A stretch of DNA of 64,000 nt, taken from NCBI GenBank assembly GCA_002083365.1, contig LVWS01000032.1, positions 124,001 through 188,000 of the forward strand. The letters are read 5' to 3'. Positions 57,942-64,000 of this stretch are shown one piece after another (position 1 is the stretch's first letter; every line of letters starts with the position of its first letter). The notes under the pieces are model-generated. The model saw only the letters and a list, made by a program, of their open reading frames with translations. It did no database searches and was not told the origin of the DNA. This DNA comes from Nitrospira sp. SG-bin1. GTDB taxonomy: Bacteria; Nitrospirota; Nitrospiria; Nitrospirales; Nitrospiraceae. The translations under genes and the position numbers were made by a program.

Positions 57942-57956
57942 CAGGTTGTGTATAAT
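57942..57956 (+). promoter_or_regulatory. Extended -10 promoter box upstream of tRNA-Ala
   Basis: CAGGTTGTGTATAAT, identical to the box before htpX, with TATAAT at 57951-57956. It lies about 120 bases before tRNA-Ala, so the transcript would have a 5' leader of about 110 bases. The 57711-58074 stretch otherwise shows no convincing gene. Confidence 0.5.
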
Positions 57957-58074
57957 GCGGTTCGGGGATGTGACTCCAATATTCCTCCCCATTCTTCGAC
58001 CGCAGCAACAGGCCTGCATGCTCATATGCAGCAAACCCTGCGGGATTCCGAGTCGCAATCCCATTCCCACAGGT

Positions 58075-58150
58075 GGGGGGCTAGCTCAGTTGGGAGAGCA
58101 CTACGTTCGCAACGTAGGGGTCGGGGGTTCAACTCCCCTGCCCTCCACCA
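58075..58150 (+). tRNA. tRNA-Ala (anticodon CGC)
   Basis: 76 bases with encoded CCA. Acceptor stem GGGGGGC pairs with GCCCTCC (one G-U pair), the D-arm has AGCTCAGTTGGGAGAGC, the anticodon stem CTACG/CGTAG encloses TTCGCAA with anticodon CGC, and GGTTCAAC is in the T-loop. It reads alanine codon GCG. Confidence 0.97.
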
Positions 58151-58181
58151 ACCTTCCCTGCAGCTCCGGTTGGCTCACCTC

Positions 58182-59111
58182 ATGCCTCTCTCTCCTTTGA
58201 TTCGCTTCGGCACTTCAACGTGGACCTACGAAGGCTGGCAAGGACAGGTCTATTTAAAAAAGTACGGCAAGACGACGTTCGCACGGGAATGTCTGGGCGA
58301 GTATTGTCAATGCCTCCACGACGGCGAACCCCTCTTTCGCACCGTCGGGAACGATTCCACCTTCTATCGGCCACCCACTGCTGGCCAGCTTCTCCACTAC
58401 CTGAACCAGACTCCTGAAGACTTCGAGATGTGTTTCAAGGTGTGGGAAGAGATTACCATCCCATACTTTGCGCGGCACGTCCGTTACGGGGTAAAAGCCG
58501 GACAACCGAATCTCCGTTTTCTCGATGCACAACTATTCATCGACCTCGTGCTGATGCCATACCGCGAGGCGCACTTCGAACCACATCTGGGACCTCTGCT
58601 CTTTGAATTTCAACAACTCCGGATGCCCGCGAGCGAGTTTTGCTTTCGGCTTGATCGCTTCTTCGGCCAGCTACCGAATGATTTCCGCTACGCGGTCGAG
58701 ATCCGCAATGCCGCCTTGCTCGGACCGGACTATAGCAAGATCTTAGAAAGCCATGGCGTGGCACACGTCTACAATCACTGGTCCTATATGCCACCGTTGC
58801 TGTCTCAGCACAAACGGATGGAGGAACGCTTCACAGCGCCATTCACGGTGATCCGTCTCCTCACGCCACTGAACATGAGTTATGAAGTGGCGAAGAAACG
58901 AGCGGCACCTTACAACAAGATCGTGAAAGAGCTGCCCCAGATGCGGAAAGAAACCATAACTCTCATCAAACAGGCCGTCGGAGAGAATCGACAAGCCTAT
59001 GTGCTGGTGAACAATCGATCGGAGGGGAATGCACCGCTTACGGTGCAGGCACTCGCAAGTTACTTTCGTCATGAAGGTTGTAAGGGTGAAGGATTCCTTA
59101 TACCGTACTAA
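58182..59111 (+). CDS. DUF72 family protein
   Basis: 309 residues from the ATG at 58182, 31 bases after tRNA-Ala. The N-terminus RFGTSTWTYEGWQGQVY and internal motifs TFYRPPT, F.FCFRLDRFF and AVEIRNAALLG fit the DUF72 TIM-barrel family, whose function is unknown. The frame is open further upstream through the tRNA, which is not translated. The end overlaps the convergent purN gene by 14 bases. Confidence 0.85.
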   Translation: MPLSPLIRFGTSTWTYEGWQGQVYLKKYGKTTFARECLGEYCQCLHDGEPLFRTVGNDSTFYRPPTAGQLLHYLNQTPEDFEMCFKVWEEITIPYFARHVRYGVKAGQPNLRFLDAQLFIDLVLMPYREAHFEPHLGPLLFEFQQLRMPASEFCFRLDRFFGQLPNDFRYAVEIRNAALLGPDYSKILESHGVAHVYNHWSYMPPLLSQHKRMEERFTAPFTVIRLLTPLNMSYEVAKKRAAPYNKIVKELPQMRKETITLIKQAVGENRQAYVLVNNRSEGNAPLTVQALASYFRHEGCKGEGFLIPY

Positions 59112-59772
59112 TGATCGCCTCTCCATCCTGCTTGGCGCCTTTGATGAAGACGCGTCGCCCATCAACTTGTAACCGGCCTTCGGCGAAGAGTTGCACGGCG
59201 CGAGGGTAAATTTTGTGTTCCTGCACGAGGATTCTGGCAGCGAGAGTTTCTGGAGTATCACCGTCGAGGATGGGCACAGCTGCTTGAATGATAATTGGTC
59301 CTTCATCCACACCTTCCGTGACGAAATGCACGGTGCACCCAGCCAACTTGCAGCCCCAGTCGATGGCTTTCTTCTGCACGTCCAATCCAGGAAATGACGG
59401 CAGCAAGGAAGGGTGAACGTTCATCATGCGGTTCGCATAGGCATTGACCAGCACCGCCGTGACGATTTTCATGTAGCCCGCGAGCAAGACCAGTTCGACC
59501 TCATGCTGCTGAAGAATTTCCAGAAGCGCGCGATCGTAGGCTTCACGACTATCCGGTCGTCCGGCGAAGAGCTTGGGATCCACAAATAGGTCTTTGAGCC
59601 CGTGTTTCCGAGCACGCTCCAGTGCGACCGCATCCTTCTTATTGCTGATAACCACGACGATTTGAGCCTTCACCTGTCCCGCTTCGATTGCGTCGATAAT
59701 AGCCTGCAGGTTGGATCCCAGACCGGAAGCGAGTACCGCTACCCGCAATGGAGTCGTTCGGCTAATCGACAT
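59098..59772 (-). CDS. purN: Phosphoribosylglycinamide formyltransferase
   Basis: 224 residues. The ATG at 59772 overlaps the purM stop codon by 11 bases. VLASGLGSNLQAIIDAI binds the phosphoribosyl part, and NVHPSLLPSFPG carries the catalytic Asn-x-His pair. It transfers the formyl group of 10-formyl-THF to GAR in purine synthesis. It is translationally coupled to purM. Confidence 0.96.
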   Translation of the reverse strand: MSISRTTPLRVAVLASGLGSNLQAIIDAIEAGQVKAQIVVVISNKKDAVALERARKHGLKDLFVDPKLFAGRPDSREAYDRALLEILQQHEVELVLLAGYMKIVTAVLVNAYANRMMNVHPSLLPSFPGLDVQKKAIDWGCKLAGCTVHFVTEGVDEGPIIIQAAVPILDGDTPETLAARILVQEHKIYPRAVQLFAEGRLQVDGRRVFIKGAKQDGEAIISTV

Positions 59773-60799
59773 ATTCGACCTCCGGTTCCTCACCCGTGGA
59801 GGACAAGATTTCGCCGATCTGCCAGCCTTGGTCTCCCAGCGCTGCGGCGCGAGCCAGCACCACGGACACTGCATCAGGCGGCACCACGAGAATCAGTCCG
59901 ATCCCCATGTTGAACACCCGGTACATCTCTTCACGCTCGATCTGTCCCAAACGGCTCATCACGTCGAAGATCGGGGGCACCGACCAAGCCGTGCGTGTAA
60001 TCCTAGCCCGAGTTCCCTTCGGCAACACGCGCGGCAAGTTCTCCGTAATGCCTCCGCCGGTAATGTGTGCAATGCCTTTGATGGGAAACTGCTCGACGAG
60101 CGACAAAATTTGCTTCGCATAAATTCTGGTGGGTGTCAGCAGCACCTCCCCGAGCGAACCACCAAGTTCCGGGATGCGACTGGCAACGGTCAGTTGGGCT
60201 TGTTCAAACAGTACTCGCCGGGCCAATGAGTAGCCATTGCTATGGAGGCCCGAAGAGGCCAGACCGACGACCGCGTCCCCGGACACAATGTACCGGCCAT
60301 CGATGATCCTTGAGCGATCCACGGCCCCGACGGCAAAACCGGCCAGGTCGTACTCTCCTTCGGGATAGAATGACGGCATTTCGGCCGTTTCTCCCCCGAT
60401 CAATGCACAGCCCGCTTGACGGCATCCTTCGGCGATTCCGGCCACCACTTCCTGAGCCTTAAAGACGGATAACTTCCCAGTCGCAAAATAGTCCAAAAAG
60501 AACAATGGTTCCGCCCCGCTCACCGCAATATCGTTGACACACATCGCCACCAGATCGATGCCGACGGTATCGTGTTTATCCATCAGGAAGGCAATCTTCA
60601 GTTTGGTCCCGACTCCATCCGTGCCCGAGACAAGTACCGGATCTTTATACTTGCCGGCTTGAAAGCCAAAGAGGCCGCCGAAGCCTCCTAAATCGGTCAG
60701 GACCTCGGGGCGGAAAGTCGATCGTACGAGCGGCTTGATGCGGTCGACAAATTCATCGCCGGCATCGATATCCACACCGGCATCACGATAGGTCGTCAT
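59762..60799 (-). CDS. purM: Phosphoribosylformylglycinamidine cyclo-ligase
   Basis: 345 residues. The PurM fold shows YRDAGVDIDAGDEFVDRIKPLV at the start, DGVGTKL, VNDIAVSGAEPLFFLDYFATG and GGETAEMP, all of which line the ATP and FGAM sites. It makes AIR from FGAM in purine synthesis. It lies upstream of purN. The 60800-61078 gap may hold promoters for this gene and the divergent receiver gene. Confidence 0.97.
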   Translation of the reverse strand: MTTYRDAGVDIDAGDEFVDRIKPLVRSTFRPEVLTDLGGFGGLFGFQAGKYKDPVLVSGTDGVGTKLKIAFLMDKHDTVGIDLVAMCVNDIAVSGAEPLFFLDYFATGKLSVFKAQEVVAGIAEGCRQAGCALIGGETAEMPSFYPEGEYDLAGFAVGAVDRSRIIDGRYIVSGDAVVGLASSGLHSNGYSLARRVLFEQAQLTVASRIPELGGSLGEVLLTPTRIYAKQILSLVEQFPIKGIAHITGGGITENLPRVLPKGTRARITRTAWSVPPIFDVMSRLGQIEREEMYRVFNMGIGLILVVPPDAVSVVLARAAALGDQGWQIGEILSSTGEEPEVEYVD

Positions 60800-61081
60800 A
60801 GAGAGAATATCCCGGATAGGCTACGGTTGATGTTGAGGTTGAGTCCGGAGGGCGTCTGCGAGCTTCTTGCCATGAACCTTGACCTTCACCCTCTCTTCGG
60901 AGGGCGCATCTTAGCGGAGGGTCCAGAGGAGGTCAACGCGCAAGTCCTTCCTCTATCTTTTCAGCATTTTCTTGCCACTGCAGGAGAATGTCCTACCATG
61001 GTGTAGGAACAAGACCTATTCTATTTTACGTATGAGTGGGAAACACTTCACTCCAGCCCAACGAACCACCAGGAGGAGTTG

Positions 61082-61699
61082 GTGGCAATCTTAATAGTCG
61101 ACGACTCTCCCGACGAGCGTCTGTTGCTTCATCACATATTGAAGACCGCGGGATACCGGGATTTGATCACGGTCTCCTCCGCTCGTGATGTCTTCATGCA
61201 TTTGGACCTTGATCATGAAGGCGCAAACGGCGTCAAGACGGATCTCATCTTGATGGATATCAAGATGCCGGATATCGACGGAGTCGAGGCCTGTCGTCGC
61301 ATCAAAGCCATCGATGCGTGTGCGGGAATTCCGATCATCATCGTGACGGCGCGGGACCAAAGGGACTTCCTACAAGCCGCCTTCGAGGCCGGGGCGACCG
61401 ACTATATCCGAAAACCGGTGGAGCGGGTGGAACTCCTGGCGCGAGTCAAGGCCACGCTCAAACTCAAACGGGAAACAGAGGAACGAAATCACTGGGAACA
61501 GGAACTGACAAAGGTCATCAGCGAGCTGGATCGTACACTGCGCGACATGGCGACACTACAGCAATTGATCCCTGTTTGCCCCTCATGTAAGAAATCCCAT
61601 CCCCTCCACATGTCTCAAGCCGCGCTCGACGAATATATCCGGAGCCACCCCCAGACGAAGTTTCAAGATCTCATTTGCTCCGTCTGCGCCGGGCACTGA
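61082..61699 (+). CDS. Response regulator with degenerate C-terminal cysteine motif
   Basis: 205 residues from a GTG at 61082 with AGGAGG upstream; a TTG at 61079 is too close to the site. Receiver with VDDSPDE, phospho-acceptor Asp in LMDIKMPDIDG and KPV near 120. The C-terminus reads LIPVCPSCKKS...Y...H...F.DLICSVC, a weaker version of the CxxC block in the protein at 52309-52947, to which it is a paralogue. It is convergent with the NtrX-like gene. Confidence 0.85.
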   Translation: MAILIVDDSPDERLLLHHILKTAGYRDLITVSSARDVFMHLDLDHEGANGVKTDLILMDIKMPDIDGVEACRRIKAIDACAGIPIIIVTARDQRDFLQAAFEAGATDYIRKPVERVELLARVKATLKLKRETEERNHWEQELTKVISELDRTLRDMATLQQLIPVCPSCKKSHPLHMSQAALDEYIRSHPQTKFQDLICSVCAGH

Positions 61700-61716
61700 T
61701 ACTGCCGGCGTCGACT

Positions 61717-63108
61717 TCAGCTTTCCGGCCGCATCTCCACATCGAGCAACTTGATCTTCCGATGAAGATGACTTCGCTCGATCTTGAGATCTTCGGCGGT
61801 CCGTGAAATGTTCCAATGGTGTTCCCGAAGTTTACGGCTGATGTATTCCTTCTCAAACGCGTTTCGAGCGTCTCGCAGCGAGTCATACGCCTTGGCGAGG
61901 AGTGAATGGGCCGCGTGGTTGGCCGCCGGCGCCACGGCGGCCGTCCGCCCCTGTAACGACAGGGTGACATGAGAAGCTTCGATCACAAACCCCGGCACCA
62001 TGATCATGAGACGTTCGATGAGATTCCTCAGTTCCCGGATGTTCCCGGGCCATTCGTATTGCCGGAACACGACCATCGCCTCGGGAGAAACTTCCTTCAT
62101 CCGCAATCCTTGCTCTTCCACATGGGTCTTCATGAAATGCTGTACCAAGGCCGGAATATCGTCTCTCCGCTCCCGCAGCGGAGGCACGACGATGGGCACC
62201 ACGTTGAGACGGTAGTACAGATCCTCCCGAAACTGTCCCTTGCCGATTTCCTTTTCCAAATCCTTGTTGGAAGCCGCCAGGACCCGTACATCGACTTTCA
62301 TCAATTTGGTTCCGCCGACTCGCGTGAATTGTTGTTCCTGCAAGGCCCGCAATACTTTGGCCTGCGTATTGAGACTCATGTCGCCGATTTCGTCCAGAAA
62401 CAGCGTGCCTCCATCGGCTTGTTCGAACTGCCCGCGCTTCATGGACGTGGCGCCGGTGAAAGAGCCTTTCTCGTGACCGAACAATTCGCTCTCGATCAAC
62501 GTTTCAGGGATGGCGGCGCAATTGACGGCCACGAACGGATGGTCCGATCGGGTACTGTGCATATGAATCGCCCGCGCCACCAACTCTTTTCCGGTTCCAT
62601 TCTCGCCCCCGATCAACACCCGACTGTTCGTAGGACCCGCCGTTTGGATGAGTTCCCGTAGCCGCTGCATGGCCGGAGACTGGCCCACCAACTCGAACTT
62701 TTGCTGAACCTTGTTCCGCAGCGACCGATTCTCTTGCGCCAATCGGAACTGCTCCAACGCTTGTTTGACGCGGTGAGTGACGTTCTCCAAGGACAACGGC
62801 TTCTCAATGTAGTCGTACGCCCCCAGTTTGATGGCTTTCACGGCGGTTTCTATCGAGCCATGCCCGGAGATCATCATGACCTGCGTCGCGGGCGCGAATT
62901 CTTTCACACGCCGCAAGGTTTCCAATCCGTCCATCTCCGGCATCCAGATATCCAAGATCATGAGATCCGGCGGGTCGGTTCCGTAGATCTTCAAGGCCTC
63001 GACGCCATTGGCCGCCACCGACACGTCATACCCTTCATCTTCCAGAATGCTTCGCAGTGACGTACGAATCGCTTCTTCGTCATCCACCACTAGAATCGAT
63101 GCCGACAT
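61717..63108 (-). CDS. Sigma-54-dependent response regulator, NtrX-like
   Basis: 463 residues. Receiver (1-120) with Asp53 in LDIWMPEMDG, AAA+ domain with Walker A GENGTGKE, the sigma-54 contact loop as GSFTGA (Ser in place of the usual Ala, as in NtrX proteins), GTLFLDEIGDM as Walker B, and a C-terminal Fis-type helix-turn-helix. It activates sigma-54 promoters. The kinase gene upstream ends 39 bases before its start, giving an NtrYX pair. Confidence 0.93.
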   Translation of the reverse strand: MSASILVVDDEEAIRTSLRSILEDEGYDVSVAANGVEALKIYGTDPPDLMILDIWMPEMDGLETLRRVKEFAPATQVMMISGHGSIETAVKAIKLGAYDYIEKPLSLENVTHRVKQALEQFRLAQENRSLRNKVQQKFELVGQSPAMQRLRELIQTAGPTNSRVLIGGENGTGKELVARAIHMHSTRSDHPFVAVNCAAIPETLIESELFGHEKGSFTGATSMKRGQFEQADGGTLFLDEIGDMSLNTQAKVLRALQEQQFTRVGGTKLMKVDVRVLAASNKDLEKEIGKGQFREDLYYRLNVVPIVVPPLRERRDDIPALVQHFMKTHVEEQGLRMKEVSPEAMVVFRQYEWPGNIRELRNLIERLMIMVPGFVIEASHVTLSLQGRTAAVAPAANHAAHSLLAKAYDSLRDARNAFEKEYISRKLREHHWNISRTAEDLKIERSHLHRKIKLLDVEMRPES

Positions 63109-63147
63109 AACTCCCTTCTCCTTGCCACCTACCCTCCGCGGACCGTC

Positions 63148-64000
63148 CTACACCGGCAAATCGAACGTAAACACGGCCCCCCTCGGATGATTGTTCCCGA
63201 CCTGAATCTGTCCTTCATGGTCGGTGATGATCCGGCGGACGATCGCCAGCCCCAACCCGGTTCCAGTTTTTTTGCGTGTAAAATAGGGCACAAACAATCG
63301 TTCCTGATCCTCGGGAGTGATGCCGGGCCCCTCATCCGCGACGGTGACGACCGCACGGCGACGTTTCGTATCATATTTCGTTCCGACCCACAGTCGCCCT
63401 TTTTGATTCATCGCTTGAACCGCGTTGTCAAAGAGATTGACGAAGACGCGTCTCATCTGTTCCCGATCGAAATTGATGAGCGGCAAGTCGTCGTCCAGTT
63501 CCAAAATCAGCTCGATATCCTTCTGGGCCTCGCGATAGAGGGTGGCCACTTCCCTCGCGACATCATGCAAGGATTGCCGAGTCATTTGTGGAGCGGGCAG
63601 GCGGGCGAATTTTGAAAATTCGTCCAGCATCTGCTTCAGGCTCCCCACTTCGTTGATGATGACGTTGGTCGCGTCGTCGAACACCCGGTCAAGGTCGGGA
63701 GATTTCTCGAAGAACTTCTTGCGCAATCGCTGAGCCGACAGCTGAATCGGCGTCAGTGGGTTCTTGATTTCATGGGCGACGCGCTTGGCGACCTCCTGCC
63801 AAGCCGCGACCTTCTGTGCCTTGATCAACTCCGTCAAATCTTCAAAGACCAGCACAAACCCCAGATCCCTGTTGGTTTCATCCCGCATCCGAGAGGCTTT
63901 CAAACCAATGGTGATGAGCTTTCCCTGGATATCCAGTTGTCCTTCCAGGTCCAAATCGTCGCGTTCATCGGCCAGCATACGGTCATACGCCGTCTGGAAC
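63148..64000 (-). CDS. NtrY-like sensor histidine kinase (5' part cut by window end)
   Basis: The frame is open to base 64000, so the N-terminal sensor and membrane part is missing. Visible are a PAS-like end (ETNRDLGFVLVFEDLTEL), HisKA with the phospho-His in VAHEIKNPLTPIQLSAQRL, and the HATPase with DEGPGI and TGTGLGLAIV. The sequence fits NtrY. It would phosphorylate the NtrX-like regulator encoded just downstream; such pairs respond to redox or nitrogen cues. Confidence 0.92.
   Translation of the reverse strand, partial: FQTAYDRMLADERDDLDLEGQLDIQGKLITIGLKASRMRDETNRDLGFVLVFEDLTELIKAQKVAAWQEVAKRVAHEIKNPLTPIQLSAQRLRKKFFEKSPDLDRVFDDATNVIINEVGSLKQMLDEFSKFARLPAPQMTRQSLHDVAREVATLYREAQKDIELILELDDDLPLINFDREQMRRVFVNLFDNAVQAMNQKGRLWVGTKYDTKRRRAVVTVADEGPGITPEDQERLFVPYFTRKKTGTGLGLAIVRRIITDHEGQIQVGNNHPRGAVFTFDLPV

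Noticed and set aside
57834..58181. Long N-terminal extension of the DUF72 protein
   Set aside because: The extension would read through tRNA-Ala, and the family core starts at the ATG at 58182.

Overview
The window looks like a piece of a bacterial chromosome of moderate GC content. The mix of genes (many two-component and c-di-GMP proteins, a squalene/phytoene synthase next to a cupredoxin, small lipoproteins, an NtrYX pair) and the flavour of the proteins suggest a Nitrospira-like member of the Nitrospirota. That taxonomic call is inference from protein style, not from a marker gene. No phage, integrase, transposase, CRISPR array or rRNA was seen.

Layout. 0-2 kb: the end of an aldose 1-epimerase, an orphan tandem HicB-like protein and an epoxide-hydrolase-type alpha/beta hydrolase. 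2.2-11.2 kb: a tight six-gene operon of a small membrane protein, two paralogous two-TM HAMP proteins, a pseudopilin with a glycine-rich insert, a large hybrid histidine kinase and a REC-PAS-GGDEF-EAL protein; it looks like a dedicated envelope-sensing/c-di-GMP system. 11.3-15.3 kb: a beta-propeller lipoprotein, bioA and an L-2-hydroxyglutarate oxidase. 15.4-26.7 kb (minus strand): one long pyrimidine operon, pyrR-pyrB-pyrC-DUF4149-carA-sppA-M48 protease-carB-greA-SAM hydrolase, headed by a promoter and a PyrR-type attenuator that can be read directly in the DNA. 26.9-32.6 kb: an esterase, a CorA-like protein, an amidohydrolase and an unknown exported protein. 32.9-39.2 kb: a gene-poor stretch of small exported proteins and lipoproteins, including an outer-membrane barrel broken by a frameshift and two Sel1-repeat lipoproteins. 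39.2-43.4 kb (minus): acylphosphatase, an RpoS/RpoD-like sigma factor, apt, a DksA-like protein, queC and a cytochrome c, then tRNA-Pro(CGG). 43.5-52.2 kb: alanine dehydrogenase, a ferredoxin/zinc-ribbon cluster, squalene/phytoene synthase plus cupredoxin, HtpX, an MFS transporter and a YqeY protein.

52.3-56.6 kb is a second signalling cluster: a receiver with a C-terminal cysteine motif, a diguanylate cyclase with its I-site, a GAF hybrid kinase with two receivers and a stand-alone HPt protein. 56.9-60.8 kb holds an unknown protein, tRNA-Ala(CGC), a DUF72 protein and purM-purN. The window ends with another receiver/cysteine-motif protein and an NtrX-like regulator with its NtrY-like kinase, the kinase cut by the window edge.

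Most striking are the self-contained PyrR attenuation switch with mutually exclusive hairpins, the pilin/HAMP/kinase/EAL operon, the tandem HicB-like orphan, and a 15-nt promoter box shared by htpX and tRNA-Ala.
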